Assembly: GCA_900315765.1 (NCBI GenBank)
Contig: ONAK01000002.1
Coordinates: 1-64,000 of the forward strand
DNA length: 64,000 bases
Origin: an uncultured Prevotella sp.
Lineage (GTDB): Bacteria > Bacteroidota > Bacteroidia > Bacteroidales > Bacteroidaceae
Reading direction: 5' to 3'
In this document: positions 25,557 through 34,359 of the stretch, one piece after another
How the letters are laid out: each line of letters begins with the position of its first letter
Position numbering within the stretch: position 1 is the stretch's first letter
Made by a program: the position numbers and the translations under genes
The notes under the pieces: model-generated
The model's database searches: none
What the model saw: the letters and a program-made list of their open reading frames with translations, nothing else
What the model was told of the DNA's origin: nothing

Positions 25557-27968
25557 ATGGCGACAATTACAATTCAGAGAAATCTCCAGTCAGCAACCGA
25601 GAAGATTACAAATGCAGAGCAGCTGGAGGCAGTGTTTAACAATCCTGACACCTACCGCAAGGTATGCCAGATTCGAGAGCTCCGCAAACAGGGCGAGATG
25701 AAGAAGGCTGCTATGGTGAAGAACTCGCTTGAGGGACTCATCTTCGTGGCCGATGACTTTGCAGATAGCGAGAAGGTGGTAAAGACCAAGGTGAACGGCG
25801 AGGAGCAGGAACAGACAATTCGAGGCAAGTGGCGCTTGCAGAAGTCGGCCCACCTGAACGGACTGGCCGTGCTGGATGTGGACCACCTGAAGGAGGATCC
25901 TCGCGAGCTGGCACGCCAGTGGAGTGAGGAACGCTTGCGCGAGCTGGGCGTGGTGCTCGAGTTCATCACCTCATCTAACGAGGGCATCAAGTTTGTGTTC
26001 ATCGCTCGCAAGGAGTGGGGCAACCTTATCCAGAACGCCTGCGAGCTGGCGCGCGAGCTTGGTCTTAAGGCCGATGAAAGCGGAAGCGATGCTTCTCGCA
26101 TGTCGTTCGCTCCCTCGCGCCAGGCTGGCGACATTCTCTTCTACGACCCTGAGCGCATGTTCAGCTACGAGAATCCTGACTACGATGCAACCTTTGGCGA
26201 GGCTTATCGCAATGGCAACAGCAAGGGTAATAGCACAGCAAAAACAAGTTTAGGAGTTCAGGAATTTAGGATTTCTGATATAACGTTCAGAGGTGTTCCT
26301 GTTCAGAAGATTGTTGACTGCTTTATCGGCCCTGCTCTGCCAGAACCAGGCAAGCGTCATAAGACATCGCTTGAGTTGGCCGACCAGCTGCGTTACATTC
26401 TGGATTCCGACCCAGTAAAGATGGAAGTAGTATTGCGCGCTCAGACATGGATTCAGGAAATCATCAGTGAGCGAAATGAAAACGTGACCCAGACCGTAAA
26501 ATCGGCTCTTGCATTTAAAGAAGAGAAACGCATCCCCAAGCGCATGTATAATGCCTTGAAAGCTGCTGGAGTAGATGAGTTTGACGGACTTTCAAAGCGC
26601 CGTCTGCCTTATGCAGAATGGGCAAAGCGATTGAAGAAGATATCACTTGGATGCTACGAGTCTGCAATTGGCTACATCGACGATGATGAAATTAAGGTAG
26701 GAGGAGTGATTACATCAGCAGGCATGTACGGCACACTACTCACCAAGTGCTGGTATCAGGATTGGGAGGGTTTGGACCATCGCCTTAACATCATGTCGCT
26801 GGTGATTGGAGGTCCCGCCTCTGGTAAAGGTTTTGCAGTAAAGCAGGATGAGTACATTATGGAAGTAATGCGCGAGGCTGATGCTGCTGGACGTGAACAG
26901 GAGCGACTTTACAAGGAAGGTCTGAACGAGCGCGAGACATCGCAGAAGGAGCAGAAGAAGGATGCCCTTAAGCGTCCTAATGAGATGGTACGTTACTGCC
27001 CTGTTAAGACATCTAACAATGTTACTTACAGACGTATGCAGAATGCTACTGCAGTTACTGCCGAGGGCGCAATCTATTACTATCACCTTTATACTTTCGC
27101 CTCTGAGCTGCTGTCAATCATCAAAGCCTCAGGCTCATTTCAGGAGAAGCGTGACTTGATGTTGCAGAGCTTCCATAACGAGTTGAATGGTGTAGACTAT
27201 AGCAACAAGGATAGTGTGAACGGACTCTTTCCTGTATTCTATAATTGGGTAATGACGGGAACAAGCACTGCCTTGAAAAAGTTCGTAAACCTTCTTAATA
27301 TTGGTGATGGACTGGCCACTCGATTCAGCTGTTTTGTGATGCCAACTGGCAACTTCAAGATGCGCCCCATGAGTAAGAAACCCAAGAGTATGGCGGCCGC
27401 TAACGAGATGAAGAAGTGGTCACGCAGAATGGACTCGCTTCATGGTGAGGTAAAGGGACTTGAGAAACTGGTGAAATTCGTGTACGATATGATTGCCCCT
27501 CGCATGGAGGAGGCTGCTAACGATGGCGATCAGGCAACACTTACCATGCTGAAACGTATGCAGGATAAGGTTATGGCTATATGCATTCCTCACGTAATCT
27601 CTACACAGAAGTCGTGGGAGGAGTTCCAGATGACAATGACTGTAAAGATTACCAAGCAGCACTTTGAGTTTGCAAAACTGATGTTTGAAGTTATGTTTGA
27701 GTGCGAGGATTATCTGTTTGGTCAGATATGGCAGGAGCATTATGAGAACGAGGAGCGCGATACCCAGCCTCGTGCTACCTACGACAAGACCAACGAGCAT
27801 TTCATGGAATTGCCCACAGAATTCACTACTCAGGATGTGATGAAAACATGGGGTTACTCATCAAACTCCACAGCTTCAACGCGCATCAAGGATTTTGTAG
27901 AAACAGGAAAAGTAAAGCCAATTGAAGGCAAGAGAGGCCACTATATCAAATTAGCAACTGCTGTATAA
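25557..27968 (+). CDS. BT4734/VirE-N-like protein with ATPase-type middle domain
   Basis: An 803-residue protein. The N-terminal 210 residues match the BT4734-like VirE N-terminal domain, a primase-like fold (HLNGLAVLDVDHL, ITSSNEGIKFVF, SDASRMSFAPSRQ). A short linker at about 230-240 (TSLGVQEFRISD) is encoded by an interspersed repeat. The middle region resembles the DUF3987 class of mobile-element ATPases, with the P-loop-like GGPASGKG at about residues 416-423. The C-terminal 40 residues (TTQDVMKTWGYSSNSTASTRI) look like a winged-helix DNA-binding domain. Such proteins belong to prophages and integrated elements and are presumed replication factors. No integrase or transposase is nearby. 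A terminator follows at 27977. Confidence 0.75.
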   Translation: MATITIQRNLQSATEKITNAEQLEAVFNNPDTYRKVCQIRELRKQGEMKKAAMVKNSLEGLIFVADDFADSEKVVKTKVNGEEQEQTIRGKWRLQKSAHLNGLAVLDVDHLKEDPRELARQWSEERLRELGVVLEFITSSNEGIKFVFIARKEWGNLIQNACELARELGLKADESGSDASRMSFAPSRQAGDILFYDPERMFSYENPDYDATFGEAYRNGNSKGNSTAKTSLGVQEFRISDITFRGVPVQKIVDCFIGPALPEPGKRHKTSLELADQLRYILDSDPVKMEVVLRAQTWIQEIISERNENVTQTVKSALAFKEEKRIPKRMYNALKAAGVDEFDGLSKRRLPYAEWAKRLKKISLGCYESAIGYIDDDEIKVGGVITSAGMYGTLLTKCWYQDWEGLDHRLNIMSLVIGGPASGKGFAVKQDEYIMEVMREADAAGREQERLYKEGLNERETSQKEQKKDALKRPNEMVRYCPVKTSNNVTYRRMQNATAVTAEGAIYYYHLYTFASELLSIIKASGSFQEKRDLMLQSFHNELNGVDYSNKDSVNGLFPVFYNWVMTGTSTALKKFVNLLNIGDGLATRFSCFVMPTGNFKMRPMSKKPKSMAAANEMKKWSRRMDSLHGEVKGLEKLVKFVYDMIAPRMEEAANDGDQATLTMLKRMQDKVMAICIPHVISTQKSWEEFQMTMTVKITKQHFEFAKLMFEVMFECEDYLFGQIWQEHYENEERDTQPRATYDKTNEHFMELPTEFTTQDVMKTWGYSSNSTASTRIKDFVETGKVKPIEGKRGHYIKLATAV
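26247..26274. repeat. TTTAGGAGTTCAGGAATTTAGG repeat inside a CDS
   Basis: AGTTTAGGAGTTCAGGAATT... matches the reverse complement of 23936-23962 at about 24 of 27 positions and is read in frame within the BT4734-like protein, between its N-terminal domain and the rest. Confidence 0.65.
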
Positions 27969-27976
27969 ATAGCAAG

Positions 27977-28006
27977 AAAGGAGGCTCGTGAGAGTCTCCT
28001 TTTCCT
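27977..28006 (+). terminator. Terminator after the BT4734-like gene
   Basis: An 11-bp stem, 27977-27987 with 27992-28002 (one G-U pair), loop GTGA, T-rich tail. Confidence 0.88.
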
Positions 28007-28050
28007 TTAAACTATAGAAATCAGCCAAATAACATAAAAATAGAATTATA

Positions 28051-28082
28051 TTTGGATTTTTGATTATATTTTGGTATCTTTG
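28051..28082 (+). promoter_or_regulatory. Promoter of rsmA
   Basis: TTTG at 28051-28054, 20 bp, TATCTTTG at 28075-28082, then CCCCC and the ATG at 28088, implying a leaderless mRNA. Confidence 0.8.
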
Positions 28083-28087
28083 CCCCC

Positions 28088-28879
28088 ATGAAACAAGTTC
28101 GACCTAAGAAAAATCTCGGTCAGCACTTCCTGACTGATCTGAACATAGCCAAGCGCATCGCCGACACGGTGGATGCTTGTCCTGACATACCTGTGCTTGA
28201 GGTTGGCCCCGGAATGGGAGTAATGACTCAGTATCTGGTAGAGAAGCCCCGCCCATTCAAGGTTGTAGAGATTGACCGCGAGAGTGTGGCTTATCTGCAG
28301 GAGAATTTCCCTCGCCTGAATGACAACATCATAGGTGGCGACTTTCTACGTATGGACCTGCATGAGGTATTTGACGGGCAGCAGTTTGTGCTTACAGGCA
28401 ACTACCCCTACGACATCTCATCGCAGATATTCTTTAAGATGCTCGACAATAAGGACCTCATCCCCTGCTGCACTGGCATGATTCAGCATGAGGTGGCCGT
28501 ACGCATGGCATCGCAGCCAGGCAACAAGCAGTACGGCATACTATCTGTATTGATACAGGCGTGGTACAACGTAGAGTATCTGTTTACTGTAGAGCCAGGT
28601 GTGTTCAATCCGCCACCAAAGGTGCAGAGCGCAGTAATCCGCATGACTCGCAACGAGGTTACCGACCTGGGATGCGATGAGCAGTTGTTCCGTCGCGTTG
28701 TAAAGACTACATTCAACCAGCGACGCAAGATGCTACGTGTGTCGCTGCGACAGATCTTCGACTCAAATCATCCTGCTCCTGCAGGTTTTTTCGATGCCGA
28801 CATCATGACCCGCCGCCCAGAACAGCTCTCCATACCGCAGTTTGTTGAGCTTACCAATATGGTGGCTGCTGCACTGTAA
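28088..28879 (+). CDS. rsmA: 16S rRNA dimethyladenosine transferase
   Basis: The 263-residue RsmA/KsgA enzyme dimethylates the two adjacent adenines in helix 45 of 16S rRNA using S-adenosylmethionine. Motifs are KKNLGQHFL at the start, the SAM site LEVGPGMGVMT (about residue 38), VEIDRES, and the catalytic NYPYDISS (about 105). The C-terminal part shows FNPPPKVQSAVIRM and KTTFNQRRKMLR. Length is normal. Followed 20 bp later by the guanine deaminase gene, probably cotranscribed. Confidence 0.96.
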   Translation: MKQVRPKKNLGQHFLTDLNIAKRIADTVDACPDIPVLEVGPGMGVMTQYLVEKPRPFKVVEIDRESVAYLQENFPRLNDNIIGGDFLRMDLHEVFDGQQFVLTGNYPYDISSQIFFKMLDNKDLIPCCTGMIQHEVAVRMASQPGNKQYGILSVLIQAWYNVEYLFTVEPGVFNPPPKVQSAVIRMTRNEVTDLGCDEQLFRRVVKTTFNQRRKMLRVSLRQIFDSNHPAPAGFFDADIMTRRPEQLSIPQFVELTNMVAAAL

Positions 28880-28899
28880 CTACTAAGAATACCGAAAAA

Positions 28900-30189
28900 A
28901 TGAACGCTATATATAATAAGGTGCAAGTTTATCGCGCCAACATCATCTATACGCCACAGAGTAAACACTTTGAAATTGTACCTAATGGCTATATAGCAGT
29001 TAACGATGGTAAGGTAGAGGGCGTGTACACTCAACTGCCCAAGCATCTGGAAGATTGTCAGGTAACCGATCTTGGCGACCGTCTGCTGATACCTGCCATG
29101 AACGATATACACGTACATGCCCCACAGTATCGCAACCAGGGACTTGCCATGGACGAGGAACTGCTGCCGTGGCTACAGAACTACACATTCCCCGAGGAGT
29201 TGAAGTTTGCCGACGTGACCTACGCCGAGCACATATACCGCAGGTTCATTCACGATCTGTGGCGCTATGGCACTATGCGTGTTGTGGCTTTTGCTTCGGT
29301 ACACCTTGAGAGCACCCGTCTGCTGATGCAACTGCTACAACAGGCCGGCCTGGGCGGAAGAGTGGGAAAGGTGAACATGAACCGCAACTGTCCTGAGGGA
29401 CTGCAAGAGAGCGTCAGCGAGGCTTGGGAAGCCTGCGATGCACTTGTTAGCGAGTTTGAACATCCAGATGCCCTGGTGCGCCCAATAGTAACTCCACGTT
29501 TCATCCCTTCGTGTACTCCAGAGATGCTTGAGGCTTGCGGACAGATGGCCAGCAAATATCAACTGCCAGTACAGTCACACCTGTCAGAAAACCTTGGCGA
29601 GATAGAATGGGTAAAACAGCTTGAGCCTGAGAGTAAGCACTATGCCGATGCTTACAACCGTTACGGTCTGCTTGGACAGACGCCAACCATTATGGCTCAC
29701 TGCGTGTGGACAGATGGCGACGAACTGCAGATGCTCAGCCAACAAGGAGTGATGGTGGCTCACTGCCCCACATCGAACTTCAATATTGCTTCTGGTCTCG
29801 CTCCTATTCGCCGTTTGCTCGATGCAGGCGTAGCAGTAGGATTGGGCAGTGACATCAGCGGTGGCCACGACCTGAGCATCTTCCGTATGATGGTTTATGC
29901 CGTACAGGTAAGCAAGATGCACTATCAGCGCGACAAACAGCACTCATTCTTATCGCTATCCGAAGCTTTCTGGATGGCAACGAAGTCGGCTGGCAGCTTC
30001 TTCGGTAAAGTAGGTAGCTTTGAGCCTGGTTACGATTTCGATGCATTGGTAATCGACGACAGTCAACTGCTCATAGATTCAGACTATACCCTACTCCAAC
30101 GACTTGAGCGATTCATCTATACTGGCGACGACCGCCATATTGCAGCACGCTACTGTCGGGGACGTCTTATCCCCGAACCTCGGGTATAG
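28900..30189 (+). CDS. guaD: Guanine deaminase-like amidohydrolase
   Basis: A 429-residue member of the amidohydrolase superfamily. The zinc-binding start is NDIHVHAPQYRNQGL (about residues 67-81), a stretch characteristic of guanine deaminases; further metal ligands lie in PVQSHLSEN (about 224) and AHCVWTDGDEL (about 266), with the Asp in GLGSDISGG (about 311). It would convert guanine to xanthine and ammonia in purine salvage. Cytoplasmic. The assignment rests on HAPQ and SHLSEN; another purine or pterin deaminase is less likely. Confidence 0.87.
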   Translation: MNAIYNKVQVYRANIIYTPQSKHFEIVPNGYIAVNDGKVEGVYTQLPKHLEDCQVTDLGDRLLIPAMNDIHVHAPQYRNQGLAMDEELLPWLQNYTFPEELKFADVTYAEHIYRRFIHDLWRYGTMRVVAFASVHLESTRLLMQLLQQAGLGGRVGKVNMNRNCPEGLQESVSEAWEACDALVSEFEHPDALVRPIVTPRFIPSCTPEMLEACGQMASKYQLPVQSHLSENLGEIEWVKQLEPESKHYADAYNRYGLLGQTPTIMAHCVWTDGDELQMLSQQGVMVAHCPTSNFNIASGLAPIRRLLDAGVAVGLGSDISGGHDLSIFRMMVYAVQVSKMHYQRDKQHSFLSLSEAFWMATKSAGSFFGKVGSFEPGYDFDALVIDDSQLLIDSDYTLLQRLERFIYTGDDRHIAARYCRGRLIPEPRV

Positions 30190-30220
30190 AAAACAAAATT
30201 CTAAAATTTACTGCTGAAAA

Positions 30221-30252
30221 TTTGCGGGAATGAAAAAAATGTTGTACCTTTG
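30221..30252 (+). promoter_or_regulatory. Promoter of tRNA-Tyr
   Basis: TTTG at 30221-30224, 20 bp, TACCTTTG at 30245-30252, 17 bp before the tRNA. Confidence 0.78.
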
Positions 30253-30269
30253 CACCCGGTTTTAAAAAT

Positions 30270-30352
30270 GGGTGTTTTCCAGAGTGGCCAAATGGGGCAG
30301 ACTGTAAATCTGCTGTCTTTCGACTTCGGTGGTTCGAATCCATCAGCACCCA
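30270..30352 (+). tRNA. tRNA-Tyr (anticodon GTA)
   Basis: Acceptor GGGTGTT with AGCACCC, anticodon stem GCAGA with TCTGC around CTGTAAA (anticodon GTA), a long variable arm typical of type II tRNAs, and T arm GGTGG-TTCGAAT-CCATC. The 3' CCA is not encoded. Confidence 0.95.
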
Positions 30353-30365
30353 CTAAGAAACAAGT

Positions 30366-30397
30366 AAGGATGTGAGAAATCACATCCTTTTTTTTGT
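30366..30397 (+). terminator. Terminator of tRNA-Tyr
   Basis: A 10-bp stem, 30366-30375 with 30380-30389, loop GAAA, followed by eight Ts. The stem sequence is almost identical to that of the tRNA-Val terminator at 32319-32340. Confidence 0.9.
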
Positions 30398-30550
30398 GTT
30401 TATATACAATTCGCTTAAAAAGTGTAAAAAAGACGTGTTTTCGTACACAATTTGGTTGTGTTCGCACACAACCGCTTGACATACATCAAAAGAAAGGCAC
30501 TTTTTTGAGGAAAGTATATCATATTTCTTTGATGGTTGCAAAAATCGTCG
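30398..30550. other. Intergenic region with nested palindromes
   Basis: No gene is seen. GTGT-TTTCGT-ACAC (30435-30448) is followed by the perfect GGTTGTGT-TCGC-ACACAACC (30454-30473); the two can also cross-pair as ACACAA-TTTGG-TTGTGT (30445-30461). A consensus promoter begins at 30528. Confidence 0.5.
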
Positions 30551-30558
30551 TACCTTTG
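30528..30558 (+). promoter_or_regulatory. Promoter of the candidate RNA
   Basis: TTTG at 30528-30531, 19 bp, TACCTTTG at 30551-30558. No annotated gene lies downstream on this strand. Confidence 0.7.
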
Positions 30559-30563
30559 CATCG

Positions 30564-30874
30564 TCAAAAGACAAGAACATGATCTTCAATAGAAGCATAG
30601 AAAACAAAATACAGAGGTATTAGTTAAGGTATATAAAGATTGATTGATTTAGGTTTTAGTTAGAGTTAATAGTTAGTTAGAATTTGGTTTTAGGTTTATT
30701 AGTTAGTTAAAAATTGGAGATAGGTATTTCTAAGGTGTTAGAAAAGAATTGTTAGTAAGGATAACAAAGACGCAGTGGTGACACTCCGTTTTTTCTCAGA
30801 AAAAGGTTTTTAGTTATTCATAGATTGTTGGTGCCGCCCCGGAGTCGTTGATGACCCTTGAGCGGCTTTTTTTT
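30564..30874 (+). ncRNA. Candidate non-coding RNA, about 310 nt
   Basis: A consensus promoter and a terminator-like GCCGC (30833-30837) / GCGGC (30862-30866) stem with eight Ts bracket this stretch, which contains no credible ORF (only a 14-codon frame from 30580). The middle, 30650-30720, is low-complexity TTAGTTAG. A small GTG-GTGA-CAC hairpin lies at 30776. The downstream gene is convergent, so this is not a leader for it. It could be a regulatory RNA or a decayed gene. Confidence 0.45.
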
Positions 30875-30903
30875 GCGTATACTTGAGAAAACGAGGAATA
30901 AGA

Positions 30904-32289
30904 TTACTTTTTCAGATTAAGTTTGTTTGTCCAGTTGCCTTTGAACAAACGCACCAGGAATATACTACCACGGAATGTGAGTTCTATGGCCATAGCTGTC
31001 CATACACCACGCAGACCGAACTTTGGTGCCATAGTAGCAGCCAGAGAGAGTCGTACGGCCCACATAGACGCAAGACTCATGATGGCAGGGATGATGGTAT
31101 CGCCTGCACCTATAAACACACCGTTACAAACGATAGCGGCAGCAAACATGGGTTCAGCCCAAGCTTCTATTCGCAGAACCTGCGTACCAAGGGCAATAAC
31201 CTCATCGACAGGTGACATAATCGACATCAGTTGCGGAGCAAAAATCCACATCAAGATGCCCATCAGCGTCATCACCCCAATGCCAAGTCCTACAGACATC
31301 CGGGCAAACGACTTGGTAAGTATCTTCTGACCTGCACCTATCCCCTGTCCCACCAGCGTGGTAGCAGCCTCAGCAATACCATATCCAGGCATATAGCAGA
31401 GACTTTCGACGGTAATGGCAAGCGAATGGGCAGCAATAGCGATAGTACCAAGTGGGGCCACAATAAGCGTACTTACAACCTGAGCCGAGCCCATGAGCAG
31501 ATGCTGCAGACCCATTGGCGCACCTATCTTAAAAGCTGTACGCACGGTTTCTGCCTGAGGACGGAAAGATCCTGGTCGGCCAACCAAAGAGAGAATCTTG
31601 GAGCGATACATCAGGAAATAAAACATCAGACTCGCCGTGACCAGCATAGCAGCCCCTGTTCCCATGGCTGCACCCACAACTCCAAGGTTCAATATATATA
31701 TAAAGAAGTAGTTAAAAACCACATCCATCACACACATACCGATGTTAAGGAGCGACGGAATCTTCATATTGCCTGAACACTTAAGCATTGAACCGCAGAG
31801 TCCCTCAATCTGGAAGAATATACCAGCCAAGCCGAAAATAGCAAAATAGAGCGAGGCATCATGCGCTATCTCTGGCGTTCCACCCAACCAATAGGGCAGA
31901 TAAGGCGAAATGACAAGCGATGTGATGGTAATAAGTGTAGCCCATATCATACAGCACACCATAGACTGTCGGAGCACACGACGGGCTGCCTCAAAGTCAT
32001 TGGCACCAATAAAGTGAGCCACCTGAACAGAGAAACCCATATTGGCCGCTGCAGCAAGACCACCCATCAGCCAACCAGTACTCTCAACCAAACCTATAGA
32101 TGCAGAAGCCTTGGCGCCCAGATGACCTACCATCGAGGCATCGATAAAAAACATAACGGTGGCTGAAATCTGTGCAAGAATAGAAGGTATACTAAGACTT
32201 ATGATGAGCCAGAGTTTCTCTCTCTGGGTCATCGTGCGGCCTTCGCGAATATAGGAAAGCAACACCTCGCTATTCTTGACCTTCTTCAT
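30904..32289 (-). CDS. MATE-family efflux transporter
   Basis: A 461-residue membrane protein with twelve predicted helices in two halves, fitting the MatE/NorM family that exports organic cations by Na+ or H+ antiport. Typical first-half stretches are SIPSILAQISATVMFFIDASMVGHLGAKASASIGL; the second half has GAPMGLQHLLMGSAQVVST and GIGAGQKILTKSFARMS. No signal peptide. It stands alone between the candidate RNA and tRNA-Val; the substrate cannot be told. Confidence 0.9.
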   Translation of the reverse strand: MKKVKNSEVLLSYIREGRTMTQREKLWLIISLSIPSILAQISATVMFFIDASMVGHLGAKASASIGLVESTGWLMGGLAAAANMGFSVQVAHFIGANDFEAARRVLRQSMVCCMIWATLITITSLVISPYLPYWLGGTPEIAHDASLYFAIFGLAGIFFQIEGLCGSMLKCSGNMKIPSLLNIGMCVMDVVFNYFFIYILNLGVVGAAMGTGAAMLVTASLMFYFLMYRSKILSLVGRPGSFRPQAETVRTAFKIGAPMGLQHLLMGSAQVVSTLIVAPLGTIAIAAHSLAITVESLCYMPGYGIAEAATTLVGQGIGAGQKILTKSFARMSVGLGIGVMTLMGILMWIFAPQLMSIMSPVDEVIALGTQVLRIEAWAEPMFAAAIVCNGVFIGAGDTIIPAIMSLASMWAVRLSLAATMAPKFGLRGVWTAMAIELTFRGSIFLVRLFKGNWTNKLNLKK

Positions 32290-32318
32290 ACGTGACAGTA
32301 GTTGTGCTGAAATAAAAA

Positions 32319-32340
32319 AGGATGTGATTTCTCACATCCT
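32319..32340 (-). terminator. Terminator of tRNA-Val
   Basis: AGGATGTGA (32319-32327) pairs with TCACATCCT (32332-32340); on the reverse strand a CTTTTTTATT tail follows. The stem repeats that of the tRNA-Tyr terminator. Confidence 0.85.
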
Positions 32341-32350
32341 AACTTTGTTT

Positions 32351-32428
32351 TGGTGGGCGTTGACGGATTCGAACCGCCGACCCTCTGCTTGTAAGGCAGA
32401 TGCTCTAAACCAGCTGAGCTAAACGCCC
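32351..32428 (-). tRNA. tRNA-Val (anticodon TAC)
   Basis: On the reverse strand, acceptor GGGCGTT with AACGCCC, D arm TAGCTCAGCTGG, anticodon loop CTTACAA (anticodon TAC), T loop GGTTCGAAT. The CCA end (32353-32351) is encoded, unlike the other two tRNAs here. A TACCTTTG box lies at 32456-32449. Confidence 0.95.
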
Positions 32429-32523
32429 TCATTTCTTGTAAGCGGGTGCAAAGGTAAGAAGATTTTCTGAGACCGCAGCATGTTTTGCCAAAAAAGTGCA
32501 GAATATTAACACTATTTTGCAAT

Positions 32524-34359
32524 TTAGCCTAATAAATGCTCTATATCACCCTGTGGAAGTATACAAAGTATGGCTTTTCCATCGGGCGTATAGTTTACGT
32601 TTGTACAGGCAAAAAGATCGTTGATAATGCACTCCATTTCGTCGTTACTCAATATCTGACCATAAGGAATAGCAGCACTTTGAGCAAGGCGCAAAGACAA
32701 TTGAGAATTGACAGTTGACAATTGACAATTATTGGTATCATCTATCATCTCATGGAGTAATATTTTGGGATCTATGCCATCAATACCAGCAGGAATGCCG
32801 TTAACAGCAAAGGTATTACCACCAAGGTCAGCGAGATCGAACCCAAGATTGCTAAGTTCTGGCATCAACTGGAGCATAGAAACAGCCTCGGCTGGAGAGA
32901 ACTGAACAGTCTCAGGGAAGAGCAACTTCTGGGTGGTGATGACGCGCCCATCCTGTTGACTGATATATCGATCGTACAGAATACGAATACTGGCACGATG
33001 CTGGTCGATAATCATCAGTCCGGATTTAACAGCAGTCATAAGATACTTACCCTTATACTGATAATGAGCAGGCGACTTCTCTGAGATCATCTCATTGGCC
33101 GATTGGGGCTCAATGATATTATCGTCGTCGAAGAACGAAGGCTGCTGCAGAGGCATCTCGATAGTAGTACCACGCTGATCAACACTCTCATAAAGCGACT
33201 CCCACTGCGAAGGAGCTGATCCTGACGAATGGCCGCCACTTTGTTTGAAAGGGTTATAATCGGGGTTATAGTTCACCTTTGGCGCAGTAAAGTTGTCCTG
33301 AGAGGAGTTACTATCAAACAAAGGTATTTCCGGCTGTCCTTGCGTGTCGAAATCAATCGATGGAACTTCACAGAACTTACCTATTCCATCGCGGACAGCT
33401 GCAGAGAGAATCTGCCAGATAGCCTGTTCGTTTTCAAACTTAATCTCTGTCTTGGTAGGATGTATATTTACATCTATCTCACTTGGTTCAACTTCTATAT
33501 ATAAGAAATAAGGTATAGCCATACCCTCGGGCACCAAACGGTCGTAAGCCTTCATAACAGCCTTATGAAAATAGGCATGTTTCATGAATCGGCCGTTTAC
33601 AAAGAAGTAGTCGCAACCAGTCTTCTTGCGGGCAGCCTCGGGCTTGCCTACAAAACCTGTAACGGCACACATGGCTGTGTGTACTTCAACGGGCAGGAGA
33701 TCCTGACTATACTGTTTGCCAAACACATCGATGATGCGCTGACGCACACTGCCAGCACGCAGATTGAGCATCTCTACGCCATTGTGATGCAGCGTAAAGT
33801 GTATCTGAGGATACACAAGTACGATACGCTCAAAAGCAGTGAGGATATTATTGAGTTCGGTAGAGTTGCTCTTAAGGAACTTGCGACGGGCAGGTACATT
33901 AAAGAACAGATTATCTACCTTGAAGTTACTACCCACAGGGCACGATACAGGCTCCTGGCGGGTAAGCTTTGAGCCTGCGATATTGATACGTGTACCTATC
34001 TCATCTTCCTTGCGACGTGTTTGCAGTTCAACCTGGGCTACTGCTGCTATTGAAGCTAAAGCCTCGCCACGGAATCCCATGGTGCGGAGGGCAAACAGAT
34101 CGCCTGCCTGGAGAATCTTGGATGTGGCGTGGCGCTCGAACGAAAGTCGTGCGTCAGTCTCACTCATACCCTTACCATCGTCGATAACCTGGATAGAGGT
34201 ACGGCCGGCATCAACCACAATGACATGAATGGTAGTTGCTCCAGCATCAACAGAATTTTCAACCAACTCCTTGATAACAGAAGCTGGTCGCTGAATAACC
34301 TCACCAGCAGCAATCTGGTTGGCTACACTATCGGGAAGAAGATGTATTAAGTCGCTCAT
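32524..34359 (-). CDS. mutL: DNA mismatch repair protein MutL
   Basis: A 611-residue MutL. The GHKL ATPase motifs are intact: [25 protein letters not shown] (about 16-40), DDGKGM, and HATSKI followed by [10 protein letters not shown]. It couples mismatch recognition by MutS to strand removal. The C-terminal dimerisation domain lies at about 420-611. Residues about 543-554 ([12 protein letters not shown]) are encoded by an interspersed AATTGACAATTG repeat and are probably a recent in-frame insertion or replacement. The ATG at 34359 overlaps the upstream stop (ATGA); the longer frame uses a TTG. Confidence 0.94.
   Translation of the reverse strand: MSDLIHLLPDSVANQIAAGEVIQRPASVIKELVENSVDAGATTIHVIVVDAGRTSIQVIDDGKGMSETDARLSFERHATSKILQAGDLFALRTMGFRGEALASIAAVAQVELQTRRKEDEIGTRINIAGSKLTRQEPVSCPVGSNFKVDNLFFNVPARRKFLKSNSTELNNILTAFERIVLVYPQIHFTLHHNGVEMLNLRAGSVRQRIIDVFGKQYSQDLLPVEVHTAMCAVTGFVGKPEAARKKTGCDYFFVNGRFMKHAYFHKAVMKAYDRLVPEGMAIPYFLYIEVEPSEIDVNIHPTKTEIKFENEQAIWQILSAAVRDGIGKFCEVPSIDFDTQGQPEIPLFDSNSSQDNFTAPKVNYNPDYNPFKQSGGHSSGSAPSQWESLYESVDQRGTTIEMPLQQPSFFDDDNIIEPQSANEMISEKSPAHYQYKGKYLMTAVKSGLMIIDQHRASIRILYDRYISQQDGRVITTQKLLFPETVQFSPAEAVSMLQLMPELSNLGFDLADLGGNTFAVNGIPAGIDGIDPKILLHEMIDDTNNCQLSTVNSQLSLRLAQSAAIPYGQILSNDEMECIINDLFACTNVNYTPDGKAILCILPQGDIEHLLG
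32697..32733. repeat. AATTGACAATTG repeat inside mutL
   Basis: ACAATTGAGAATTGACAGTTG..., the same unit as in the corA leader (16313-16347), read in frame in mutL on the reverse strand. Confidence 0.75.

Noticed and set aside
30580..30624. 14-codon ORF after the promoter at 30551
   Set aside because: Too short and composition-driven to claim; it could be a leader peptide, but nothing follows for it to control.
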